Assembly (NCBI GenBank): GCA_003427395.1
Contig: BFEA01000090.1
Location: forward strand, 2,606,814 to 2,630,939
Reading direction: 5' to 3'
DNA: 24,126 bases
From: Chara braunii
Taxonomy: Eukaryota > Streptophyta > Charophyceae > Charales > Characeae
A model generated the notes under the pieces. It was not told the origin of the DNA, ran no database searches, and was given only the letters and a program-made list of their open reading frames with translations. Below, piece by piece: positions 9,592 to 18,130 of the stretch. Each line of letters starts with the position of its first letter. Position 1 is the stretch's first letter. The translations under genes were made by a program, and so were the position numbers.

Positions 9592-9654
9592 GCGAACATG
9601 TTCGCACCCCTTCATGTTCGCGCGAACGGCTCGCGAACATATCCGGGCGAACAT
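9592..9654. repeat. GCGAAC palindrome cluster at the insertion end
   Basis: GCGAACATGTTCGC at 9592-9605 is a perfect 14-bp palindrome and GTTCGCGCGAAC at 9616-9627 a perfect 12-bp palindrome. Arms 9614-9622 and 9632-9640 form a 9-bp inverted repeat, and a further GCGAACAT follows at about 9647-9654. The clustering next to the putative terminus suggests subterminal transposase sites or a hairpin. No protein is assigned. Confidence 0.8.
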
Positions 9655-9792
9655 TTTTTTTTTCGTAAAAAAAAAACATTTTATTTATTTTTTTTCGGTT
9701 TTTGATTTTTCACTCATGATTGGCTACAAATTTGAACATGACTCCAAGGCAAAAGTTGCTTGTATTGTTATTTTACATTACATATATGTTTT

Positions 9793-12700
9793 TCAGATTT
9801 TTTTTAGAATTGTTTTTTTTTTTTTTTTTTTNGCAGTTTCCAGAGCGAGTCTCTCCTTTTCCCGGTTCTCCATCTCTTCCTTCATCCTCACAACCCCTTC
9901 CTCCCTCTCCCTAAGCCGTCTCTCAAAATCCTCTCTCNCCTGCCGGGCATTCTCGACCTCTGCCTGCAAATCCCTCACCCTACCGCTTCGCTCCTCAACC
10001 TCGGTTTTCAGTGCAGACTCCCNTGTTTCTGCATCTTTTCGCTTTCTCTCCTCTTCATCTACCTGCTCCTCCAGCCTTTTTAGCATTCTCTGAAGGCTTT
10101 GGATCTCTGCGGTTTCCAGAGTGGCCCTCTCCTTTTCCTGGTTCTCCATCTCTTCCTTCACCCTCATAACCTCCTCCTCCCTCTCCCTAAGCCGTCTCTC
10201 AAAATCCTCTCTCTGCTGCTTGGCATTCTCGACCTCTGCCTGCAAATCCCTCACCCTATTGCTTCGCTCCTCAATCTCGGCTGCCAGTGCAGACTCCCTT
10301 GTTTCTGCATCTTTCCGCTTTCTCTCCTCTTCATCTACCTGATCCTCCAGCCTCTTTAGCATTCTCTGGAGGCTTTGTATCTCTGCAGTTTCCAGAGCGA
10401 GTCTCTCCTTTTCCCGGTTCTCCATCTCTCCCTTCATCCTCACAACCCCTTCCTCCCTCTCCCTAAGCCGTCTCTCAAAATCCTTTCTCTCCTGCTGGGC
10501 ATTCTCGACCTCTGCCTGCAAATCCCTCACCCTACCGCTTCGCTCCTCAACCTCGGCTTTCAGTGCAGACTCCCTTGTTTCTGCATCTTTTTGCTTTCTC
10601 TCCTCTTCATCTACCTGCTCCTCCAGCCTTTTTAGCATTCTCTGAAGGCTTTGGATCTCTGCGGTTTCCAGAGCGACCCTATCCTTTTCCTGGTTCTCCA
10701 TCCATTCCTTCACCCTCACTACCTCCTCCTCCCTCTCCCTAAGCCGTCTCTCAAAATCCTCTCTCTCCTGCCGGGCATTCTCGACCTCTGACTGCAAATC
10801 CCTCACCCTATCGCTTCGCTCCTCAACCTCGGTTTTCAGTGCAGACTCCCTTGTTTCTGCATCTTTCCGCTTTCTCTCCTCCTCCTCTACCTGCTCCTCC
10901 AGCCTCTTTAGCATTCTCTGGAGGCTTTGGATCTCTGCAGTTTCCAGTGCTAGTCTCTCCTTTTCCCGGTTCTCCATCTCTTCCCTCATCCTCACAACCC
11001 CTTCCTCCCTCTCCCTAAGCCGCCTCTCAAAATCCTCTCTCCCCTGCCGGGCATTCTCGACCTCTGCCTGCAAATCCCTCACTCTATCGCTTTGCTCCTC
11101 AACCTCGGCTTTCAGTGCAGCCTCCCTTGCTTCTGCATCTTTCCGCTTTCTCTCCTCTTCATCTACCTGCTCCTCCAGCCTCTTTAGCATTCTCTGGAGA
11201 CTTTGGATCTCTGCAGTTTCCAGTGCTAGTCTGTCCTTTTCCCGGTTCTCCACTTCTTCCTTCATCCTCAAAACCTCTCCCTCCCTCTCCCTAAGACGTC
11301 TCTCAAACTCCTCTCTCTCCTGCCAGCTTCTCCCCTTTGCATTATCAACGTCTGCCTCCAAATCCCTCACTCTATCGCTTCGCTCGTCAACCACCGCTTT
11401 CAGTGTGAACTCCCTGGTTTCGGCGTCTTTCCGCTTTCTCTCCTCTTCATCTACCTGCTCCTCCATCCTCTTTAGCATTCTTTGAAGGCTTTGAATCTCT
11501 GCGGTTTCCAGAGTCAACCTCTCCTTCTCACTGCTCTCCATCCATTCCTTCATCCTCACAACCTCCTCCTCCCTCTCCCTAAGCTGTTGCTCGAGGATCT
11601 CTCTCTCCCACACCATTCTCTCCTTCAGCTTCTCGATTTCCTCCTCTAAATCTCTAGCCCTTCCACTCCGCTCTTCGACCTTGCATTTCAGTGCGGACAC
11701 CATCATTTCTGTGTCGTTCCGCTTTCCCTCCTCTTCATCGGCCTCCTCTTGCATTCTCTTTATCCTTCTCTCAAGGTTTTGTAACTCCGTGGTTTGCAAG
11801 ACCAACCTCTCCTCACTCCTCTCCATCTGCGATCGTATCTTCACCATCTCCTCCTCTCTTTCCGTGTGCTGCGTCTCAAGAGTCTCTCTCACCCATACAC
11901 TCTGCTCCTGTACCTTCTTTACCTGCTCCTCCCTCTCCCTAAGCTGTTCTTGAAACTCTTCCTGTTTCTCCTTTACCTTTTTCTCGAGGACCTCCCTCTC
12001 CCTCATACTCTTCTCGAGCTCCTCATCCTTCCACTTCAATTTTCTCTCCAACTCCTCCCTCTCCCTCATGCTCTCTGACTCTCTCAACTGCCTCTCCTGT
12101 TCCTCTGCCTCCCTTCTATCCCTCTCCTTCGCAAGCTCCTCCTCCATCTCCATGATCTTCCTTCTTAGCTCCTCCGTTTCCCTCTGTCTATCCTTCTGCT
12201 CCTGTTCTCTTTCCATCCTTTCTCTCTCCCTCGCAAGATTTGTGCTGTACAGTTCTTCCTCCTTTTCCTTCAGCTTTCGTTCCACCTCTTCCCTCTGTCT
12301 CGCTCTCTCCTCCTCCAGTTGGCTTCTCCTGCACAAGCATCTATTCAAGGCTTCTTCTGTCTCTCTGGACATTCGTTTCCACTCATCTCTGTCCCGTGCC
12401 AACTGTTCGAGCTGCTTCTGTTCCTCCTGCGGGTCAACGGCCACCAGGCTATCGCTTTTGCCCATGTTCTCCACGAGCTGGCAATGGCAGCATATCACCT
12501 TACGTTGTATGTCGTCACCATCCACCGTAAGTCGATCTTCGTCTTCGAGCAATCTCATAGGCTCGTCAGGAGGCTCTTTGCTACTCTGGCCACACTCTAA
12601 AAAATGCCGGGACTGTCGGCCCTCAGAATGTGACAAACAGCTGGGGTCAGGCGATTCTGCCGCCAATCGCGGTGAGGCTTTAATGATTTCAGCTCTGGCA

Positions 12701-12975
12701 AGGTCGCCAGGACACTCTTTGCTACTCTGGCCTAACTCAAAAAAATGCGGAGAGTGGCGGCGGCCTACAGAATGTAATAAACAGCTGGTATCGGACAATT
12801 CTGCCGCCAATTGCGACGAGGCTTGAACGATTTCAGCTCCACCCCCTAGGAGTTGTCTTGAATGTAGGCTTAAATTGACAGTCTGGTTCCATCCGTGTGA
12901 TTGCTCCTGCAACACAGAGTGACGGTACATACAACAAAGGTGACTTTTGGCAGTAAAAAAAAAAAAAAAAAACAA
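9793..12975 (-). CDS. Long coiled-coil protein with 92-residue repeats
   Basis: An open frame of 1,060 codons runs on the minus strand. Residues 1-28 lie in repeat-like DNA and the first Met falls in a homopolymer, so the drawn start is doubtful. Met16 or an upstream exon (acceptor-like TTGCAG|GAG near 12906) is likelier. Residues 47-139 hold a 48-residue duplication with AEI, LAAE and GQSSKE landmarks. From about residue 190 the chain is Glu/Lys/Arg-rich coiled coil. From about residue 300 it is a tandem array of units of 92 residues, two of them 96, with EIQSLQRMLKRLEEQV and RVRDLQAEVENA landmarks. No motor, kinase, transmembrane or transposase domain is seen. The C-terminus runs into poly(A)-like codons beside an N at 9832 and is probably an assembly edge. 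Family and role are unknown; a structural coiled coil is a guess. Confidence 0.55.
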   Translation of the reverse strand: MFFFFFFTAKSHLCCMYRHSVLQEQSHGWNQTVNLSLHSRQLLGGGAEIVQASSQLAAELSDTSCLLHSVGRRHSPHFFELGQSSKECPGDLARAEIIKASPRLAAESPDPSCLSHSEGRQSRHFLECGQSSKEPPDEPMRLLEDEDRLTVDGDDIQRKVICCHCQLVENMGKSDSLVAVDPQEEQKQLEQLARDRDEWKRMSRETEEALNRCLCRRSQLEEERARQREEVERKLKEKEEELYSTNLARERERMEREQEQKDRQRETEELRRKIMEMEEELAKERDRREAEEQERQLRESESMREREELERKLKWKDEELEKSMREREVLEKKVKEKQEEFQEQLREREEQVKKVQEQSVWVRETLETQHTEREEEMVKIRSQMERSEERLVLQTTELQNLERRIKRMQEEADEEEGKRNDTEMMVSALKCKVEERSGRARDLEEEIEKLKERMVWEREILEQQLREREEEVVRMKEWMESSEKERLTLETAEIQSLQRMLKRMEEQVDEEERKRKDAETREFTLKAVVDERSDRVRDLEADVDNAKGRSWQEREEFERRLREREGEVLRMKEEVENREKDRLALETAEIQSLQRMLKRLEEQVDEEERKRKDAEAREAALKAEVEEQSDRVRDLQAEVENARQGREDFERRLREREEGVVRMREEMENREKERLALETAEIQSLQRMLKRLEEQVEEEERKRKDAETRESALKTEVEERSDRVRDLQSEVENARQEREDFERRLREREEEVVRVKEWMENQEKDRVALETAEIQSLQRMLKRLEEQVDEEERKQKDAETRESALKAEVEERSGRVRDLQAEVENAQQERKDFERRLREREEGVVRMKGEMENREKERLALETAEIQSLQRMLKRLEDQVDEEERKRKDAETRESALAAEIEERSNRVRDLQAEVENAKQQREDFERRLREREEEVMRVKEEMENQEKERATLETAEIQSLQRMLKRLEEQVDEEERKRKDAETXESALKTEVEERSGRVRDLQAEVENARQXREDFERRLREREEGVVRMKEEMENREKERLALETXKKKKKKTILKKI
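9837..12080 (-). repeat. 276-bp tandem repeat array (protein-coding)
   Basis: The landmark TTTCC recurs at 9837, 10113, 10389, 10665, 10941 and 11217 (spacing 276 bp), then at 11505 (spacing 288 bp). A diverged landmark at 11793 is again 288 bp on. That gives about eight in-frame units of 92 or 96 codons. Units near 9.8-11.2 kb are the most alike, and divergence rises towards the N-terminal side. Ambiguous bases at 9832, 9938 and 10023 fall in the last units, as expected where near-identical copies were collapsed. Confidence 0.93.
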
Positions 12976-13634
12976 GGGTACAATGACATCAGTAAGGAAG
13001 TAGACGCCAGAGAGAATGGATCTTTTTCGGTTCTTTTTGCTTGTTTTTTTTTTTTTGTTTTGTTTTGAAGCGCGATGGCCTCAAGATATCATCATTTACA
13101 ATTTTACACTGACCAGGCCCAGGTAATTTCATAGTTATTTTAAGTTTTAACACTTTTATTCATCTGATTCCGAATGGATTCGAACTTGGGTCTGTTCATC
13201 AACAGCAGAGTGAGGGTACAACAACAGCCATAAGAAAGTCGACACCAAAGAGAATGGATTGTGTGAGTGTGATCCTTTCAAAAAAAAAAAAAAAAAGAGG
13301 GTGATGACCTTGAGTGAGATATCACCATCTAGCTCACGCCCCCCCTATGTGTGATCCTTAAATAATAACTTCAGAATTTCAGAGTTATTTTATTCGATGG
13401 ATTCCGATGGATTCCGATGGATTCGAACTTGGGTCAAAGGCAGATGAGTAAAATACAACAATTGAACAATTCTGAAGATTCGAGGGCCAATCAGTTCGAT
13501 GATCATATCCACAGGCCGTCACCCTTTTCAAAAGGGAAAAAAAAAAAAAAGAAAAGGGCCCCTGGCGGGCCTGGCCTTGAGAGAAATCATTGTCGAACTG
13601 ACCAACCACAGGTATTCCAGAATTTCCATTAATC
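12905..13634. repeat. Three diverged tandem units of about 243 bp
   Basis: Copies lie at roughly 12905-13150, 13171-13395 and 13414-13634. Shared landmarks are CAGAGTGA-GGTACA, AAAGAGAATGGAT, an A-rich run, GATG-CCT-GAG-ATATCA and AATTTCA-AGTTATTTTA. GATTCGAACTTGGGTC starts copies 2 (13177) and 3 (13420). Read in reverse, it resembles a tRNA T-arm/B-box, suggesting a minus-strand tRNA-derived SINE. No clear A-box was found. A 10-bp GATGGATTCC repeat (13397-13422) sits between copies 2 and 3. Confidence 0.6.
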
Positions 13635-13672
13635 CTGTCTCTTATACACATCTAGATGTGTATAAGAGACAG
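13635..13672. other. Nextera mate-pair junction adapter (artefact)
   Basis: CTGTCTCTTATACACATCT (13635-13653) is followed directly by its reverse complement (13654-13672). Each half is the 19-bp hyperactive Tn5 mosaic end, and the head-to-head pair is the circularisation junction of Nextera mate-pair libraries. Translated, it gives the well-known contaminant peptide SYTHLDVYKRQ. It is not genomic, and the left and right flanks were joined in vitro. Confidence 0.98.
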
Positions 13673-13683
13673 GTGCTACGTAG

Positions 13684-14100
13684 GTTAGATCCAAGATCGA
13701 CGTAGTCTTACATCTCAAAGAAGGCAATTCGTAAATTGCATTTGGGAATGAAGATAAAATATTTACCTAGACCTATCACGTCTATGCTGACCGACAAGAG
13801 CACGATCATTGTCTCTCAATATGTCGATCGTGTGAAATGTTATTTTAGGACTACGGAAGAAAATAAAATTTTACATTAAATATCATTCCTTTTTGAAAAA
13901 AATCTACCTTTTGACAATGATTTAGGGAATGGATTGGCACGAGGAAGTCGACTCAGAAGTCTGGTTCAAGGAGAAGATCGTAAAGCTTAAGGACGAAAAG
14001 TCCGAACTAAAAACGATTAAATTAATAAATTATATCACAAGCATGAATCTGAATCGCCACTTTCCTTTTATTGCACGAGTTATCCAACCTTTAGGTCTAT
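13684..14100 (+). pseudogene. pol: Pol: protease remainder and linker
   Basis: From the second GTTAGATCC the frame reads LDPRST, then a stop at 13703-13705, then SYISKKAIRKLHLG. This fits a gypsy aspartic protease, in which the catalytic triplet is normally D-[ST/P]-G; here the Gly is Arg. A stop follows near 13876. After a frameshift, frame 13926 onward gives GMDWHEEVDSEV, the post-protease GMDW motif conserved before gypsy reverse transcriptases. The protease would cleave the Gag-Pol polyprotein, but this copy is inactive. Confidence 0.7.
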
Positions 14101-15235
14101 GGTCTCAAAGACGAAGTTGGATCAGGATGTGATGATGGTGCTCGTTAAGCGAGCAAATGAGTGTTCCTCATTCTATCCTCCTTTTGTTGAGAAGATTCTC
14201 AACGAGTATAAGGACTTGCAAATTGAACCAACGGGAATCACCGAGTGTGCTATTAAGCACACCATTGAGATAATTTTCGGTAGTAAGATTCCCAAGGGTC
14301 CCGTTTATCACATGTCTCCTAGGGAAATTGAGGAACTTAGAAAACAACTGCAAGAACTCACTGCGAAAGGATGCATTCGCCCGAGCTCATCTCTTTATGG
14401 TGCTCTTGTCTTAATTATGTCAAAAAAAGAAGGTGAACTTAGATTATGCATTGATGATCATGGGTTGTATGTCGTCACTGTCAAAAACGCGGAACCACTC
14501 CCACGAATTGACGATTTATTGGACCAATTGCAGGGATGCAGATACTTCAGTAAAATTGATTTCAAGTCGGGTATCACCAGATCGAGGTGGCTCCTGAAGA
14601 TCAACACAAGACAGTTTTCCGAACCAAGTATGGTAACTACGAGTTCGTGGTTATGCCTTTCGGGTTGACTGGTGCTCCTGTCACCTTTCAAAGGTCTATG
14701 AATGAACTATTTTGTCAATGGTTGGATTAGTTCGTATTTGTTTATCTCGATGATATCCTCGTGTATAGTAAAACACTTTAGGATCACGAGAAACACCTAC
14801 GAATGGTTCTTCAGAGTTGAGCGAGGACAACTTCAAACTGAATCCTAAGAAGTATGAGTTCGCGAAACCTGAAGTGCTAAACTTAGGGCATATAGTGAAC
14901 GAAGAGGGACTAAGACCCGAAGAGAAGAAGATAAAAACAATCATAGATTGACCCAAACCTAAGATTGTCACTGAGCTCAGGTCTTTTCTAGGACTCGCTA
15001 GTTATTACAGGAAGTTTGTAAGAGGGCAACTTCAAACTGAATCCTAAGAAGTGTTGTATTTAAGGCATATAGTGAACGAAGAGGGACATAGACCCGAAGA
15101 GAAGAAGATAACAACGATCAGAGATTGCCCCCAACCTAAGACTGTCACTAAGCTTAGGTCTTTTATAGGACTCGTTAATTATTACAGAAAGTTTGAAAGA
15201 AACTTCTCCTTAATAGTTGCGCGTATGAGAATACT
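14099..15235 (+). pseudogene. pol: Pol: Ty3/gypsy reverse transcriptase
   Basis: The open piece 14099-14570 has GPVYHMSPREIEELRKQL, the GCIRPSSS and LRLCIDDHGL motifs, and [13 protein letters not shown] one-base deletion near 14571 shifts the frame. The next frame gives the [13 protein letters not shown] motif and the catalytic YLDDILVYS (YLDD at 14743-14754), with TAG stops at 14728 and 14776. The connection motif LRSFLGLASYYRKF appears near 14980-15017. The segment from 14828 is then repeated at an offset of 199 bp, giving LRSFIGLVNYYRKF near 15160-15195. The enzyme would copy element RNA, but this copy is multiply broken. Confidence 0.9.
14828..15210 (+). repeat. 199-bp-offset duplication inside pol
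   Basis: CAACTTCAAACTGAATCCTAAGAAGT at 14828 recurs at 15027, and both copies run on to the GLxxYYRKF connection motif. The second copy lacks about 15 bp near its start and is diverged at many positions. It may be a local tandem duplication or a join between two element copies. Confidence 0.8.
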
Positions 15236-15239
15236 ATTA

Positions 15240-15720
15240 AAGAAATAAGAACCTTGGTTGTGAAATAAAGATTGTGAGTCCTCGTTCAAAAAGTTAAAAC
15301 ATGTACTGACTCATTACCCTGTCTTAAAGATTACTGATCCTTCTCTCTCTTTCATTGTCACGGCTGACACAAATCGGTATGAAATCGAGGTTTTGCTACA
15401 ACAGGACGACGGTAAGGGATATAGACTATTGAGTTTATGTTTAGGAGACTTCCGTTAGAGAAAGTTTTCAAGTCACACTACGAAAGGGAATTGTATGCCT
15501 TGGTTGCTGCACTAGCCACCTAGAAACACTACTTGTTCGGGAGACACTTCACTGTCTATTCAAATCACTCTACTTTGAAATGGATAAAGACTTAACCGAG
15601 ACTCTCTGATAACTTAGTAAGATGGTCCGCTTTCATTGATACCTTTGACTTTGAGTGTTGTGGATGCTTTGTTCAGACGTGCAAATTTTTTTTGGTACAA
15701 TTGTCTCTTATCTCGATATT
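15240..15720 (+). pseudogene. pol: Pol: RNase H domain
   Basis: Pieces in more than one frame give FKKLKHVLTHYPVL, TADTNRYEIEVLLQQD, SHYERELYALVAAL and the HYLFGRHFTVYSNHSTLKW block, followed by VDALFRR. This is the gypsy RNase H order. The catalytic Asp of the usual TDH motif is Asn here (codon 15563-15565). Several stops and frameshifts interrupt it. RNase H would remove the RNA strand after reverse transcription. Confidence 0.8.
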
Positions 15721-15828
15721 GAGAATGAAATTAAAGAACAAATACGAAAGGGTTATGTAAACGATCCTATTTGAAGTCCTATCATTGAGACCCCATAGAA
15801 AAACCCTTAACAATTCTTTGAGTATCGA

Positions 15829-16470
15829 ATGACTGATGGTCTACTATTCTTTGTAGATAAAACCGAAGAAAGGCTGTGTATTCCTCACCGAAAACAGATC
15901 AAAAGTTTGATCATTGAGGAACATCATGATGCTGAGGGACACTTTGGTTTTAAGAAGACGTCTGCCGATGTAAGGGAACGTTTTGAATGGAAAGGAATGA
16001 AAGAAGATGCACTGACCTACGTGCGGAGTTATCTTGTTTGTTAGAGAAACAAACCCTCACATGAGAATCCTTTGGGACTATTGAGACCACTACCTATACG
16101 AAGTGAGCCAGATGAGTTCTATCTCCATAGACTTCACGAGTCTTACCAAGGATCGAAACGGCAACAGTCAGGTAATGGTTATTGTAGATCGATTCTCGAA
16201 ATATGTTATGTTCATTCCTTTGCCTGGTGAAGCTAAGACTGAATTAGTCATCCATAAATTTCAGATGCGATGGGTATTGGAATATGGGTTTCCAAAAAAC
16301 ATTGTTTTTGATAGGGATGTTAAGTTCACTGATATGTAATGATAAAAGTTGATGGAAGTCTATGGCACCAAGTTGATCATGTCGTCGGGGAGACATCCCG
16401 AAACAAATGGTCAAAATGAATTAATGAACCATCTATGCCAACAACTTTTGTGCATGTATGTACGACCCTA
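15829..16470 (+). pseudogene. pol: Pol: integrase zinc-binding and catalytic core
   Basis: Frame 15829-16041 carries the HHCC zinc domain (EEHHDAEGHFG, then YLVC). The first Cys of the C-x2-C pair is Tyr, and a TAG at 16042 replaces a Gln codon. Frame 16103-16336 holds the rve core: SIDFTSL with the first Asp, VMVIVDRFSKY, and FDRDVKF with the second Asp. After two stops it continues to HPETNGQNE with the catalytic Glu. The integrase would insert element cDNA into the host genome. Confidence 0.88.
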
Positions 16471-16559
16471 TCAGATAGGCCGGACGAGAACTTACCAAAA
16501 TTTTTAGTGCATATAATAACAGTGTGCATACTATTACAGAAATAACGCCTAATGCACTG

Positions 16560-17205
16560 CATAAAGGTTGAAAACCACGACGTCTCATTGATGCTTTAAC
16601 TTGGGACCAAATTCAAAGGTTACCCGCAGGTACTCATGAATTTGTAGTTTATAAGATATCAAAACGCTCAAGGAAAATATATAGAAAACCCAACTGCTGA
16701 CCAACAAATATCGTGAGCTATCACAATTTCGGAAAGGTGACCTTGAATGGATAAAGTCTAAAGAATTTTCCTTGGAAGAAAATGAATCTGAGAAACTGTT
16801 GCCTGTCTACTATGGACCCTGGGAAGTTCTTAAGGTGATTGGGGATGCAGATGGACCTTCTTACCAGATTGATGTACCCCCACACCTAAAGACCTATCCT
16901 GTCTTCCACGCGTTTAAACTGTTTAAATTGTTACCGTATGTAGAGGGAGATGAGTTTCCTAACAGACCATCTATGTTCCCACCCTCCATGAATGGACGAT
17001 ATGAAGTTGAAAAAAATTTGGAATATGGTTACTTCTCTACAAGTGGCAGAGGAAGACCGTAGAAGCAATAAAAGGTAAAGTTCAAGTCTTATCCTCCAGT
17101 TGAAGCTAGATGGTTCGGTAAGAAAGAACTGTTACCTACTTTTCCTAAAATTGTTGCTACATATAAACGCTTGTTAAGAGAAAGATAATATATTTCTGCG
17201 ATGAA
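16560..17205 (+). pseudogene. pol: Integrase C-terminus with chromodomain, copy 1
   Basis: Frame 16772-17062 gives KLLPVYYGPWEVLKVIG (GPY/F-type module) and VFHAFKL. The chromodomain pattern follows: YEVEKNLEYG, then KVKFKSYPPVEARWFGKKEL after two stops. The chromodomain places the element among chromoviruses, in which it is thought to steer integration to marked chromatin. Copy 1 has TGA at 16569 and TAG/TAA near 17060-17070, where copy 2, about 900 bp downstream, has sense codons. Confidence 0.88.
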
Positions 17206-17212
17206 ACTCTAA

Positions 17213-17258
17213 ATTCGGGCCCCGACTGATATGCCCTGAAGTGGCCCTCAGACCGCAC
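17213..17258 (+). repeat. Stub of LTR 5' end between two integrase copies
   Basis: GATATGCCCTGAAGTGGCCCTCAG at 17228-17251 matches the start of the 5' LTR (from 4221) with one base changed, and CCCCG just upstream also agrees. Only about the first 45 bp of an LTR are present before the sequence switches at about 17259 into integrase. This marks the end of the first element and a deletion or recombination junction. Confidence 0.75.
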
Positions 17259-18130
17259 TATGGAACCCGGTTGACCATGTCGTCAGGCATACATTCTGAA
17301 ACAAATGGCCAAACTGAGCAAATGAATCGTCTTTGCCAATAACTTTTGCGAATGTATGTCCGTCCTGACAAAATTGATTGGGATGAGAACTTGTCAAAAA
17401 ATACTAGTGCATATAATAACAGTATACGTACTGTTACAGGAAGAATGCCTAATGCACTACATAAAGGTTGGAAGCCTAAGCGTCCCATTGATGCGTTAAC
17501 TAGGGACCAGATTGAGAGGCTACCCCTAGGAACACGAGAATTCGCAGTTTTGTATGAAGAAGACATTAGGAAAGTGAAGGAAAACATACAGAAAGCCCAA
17601 CTGCAAATAATTGAACAAGCTAATAAACATCGTCGTCCTTCACAATTTCAAGAAGGGGACTTTGTCTGGGTTAAGTCTAAAGAGTTTTCCTTGGAAGAAA
17701 ACGTGTCTAAAAAACTGCTACCTCTCTACTATGGGCCCTGGGAAGTTCTCAAAGTAATTGGAGGTGAAGATGGACCTTCCTATTGTATAGATATACCTCC
17801 ACACCTCATGACAATACCCTGTCTTCCATGCATCTAAACTGCTACCGTATGTAGAAATTGGTAACTTTCCAAATAGGCCATCTATGTTTCCACCTTCTAT
17901 GAATGGAGGATACGAAGTTGAGAAAATATTGGAACATGGCTATTTCTCTACAGGTGTAAGAGGACAACCTCAGAAGCAGTATAAGGTAACGTTCAAATCC
18001 CAACCCCCATCTGAAGCTAGATGGTTTAGTAGGAAAGAACTTAACTTCTACCTACTGCTCCTGACATTGTTGCGGCATATGAACGTAGGTTAAGTGAGAA
18101 ATGGTGTATTTTCTGCGATGGAACTCGAAA
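17259..18130 (+). pseudogene. pol: Integrase end with chromodomain, copy 2
   Basis: From YGTRLTMSSG (17259) onward the sequence is a second, better-preserved copy of 16361-17200. HSETNGQTEQMNR carries the catalytic Glu, with a TAA near 17340 where copy 1 has CAA. Frame 17346-17837 continues through QEGDFVWVKSKEF and YYGPWEVLKVIGG to a frameshift near 17820. Frame 17884-18093 has the chromodomain YEVEKILEHGYFST and KQYKVTFKSQPPSEARWF. It is followed by a purine-rich tract and the 3' LTR, so it is the end of a second element whose first part is missing. Confidence 0.88.

Larger units (their letters stand above)
9581..13682. mobile_element. Putative DNA-transposon insertion carrying a coiled-coil ORF
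   Basis: The 4.1-kb segment interrupts the protease exactly between two copies of GTTAGATCC. Its left end, TGCGGAGCAC, matches the reverse complement of its right end (13673-13682) at 8 of 10 bases, as short terminal inverted repeats would. The left end continues with GCGAAC palindromes. The right end is cut off after 10-11 bp by a sequencing-adapter junction at 13635-13672, so the remainder of the right terminus cannot be seen. No transposase is found. The cargo is the minus-strand coiled-coil ORF and three tandem units of about 243 bp. A 9-10 bp target duplication suggests a Mutator-like (Pack-MULE-type) element, but the class is inferred. Confidence 0.45.

Noticed and set aside
12068-12826. 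252-codon plus-strand Ser-rich open frame
   Set aside because: It is the shadow of the minus-strand coiled-coil ORF; Glu/Arg codons read in reverse give Ser/Leu.
13177-13192. A true tRNA gene on the minus strand
   Set aside because: Only a T-arm-like piece is present; acceptor, D and anticodon arms cannot be drawn.
13385-13705. Open frames crossing 13635-13672 on both strands (MCIRDR and SYTHLDVYKRQ peptides)
   Set aside because: They translate the sequencing adapter and are not biological.
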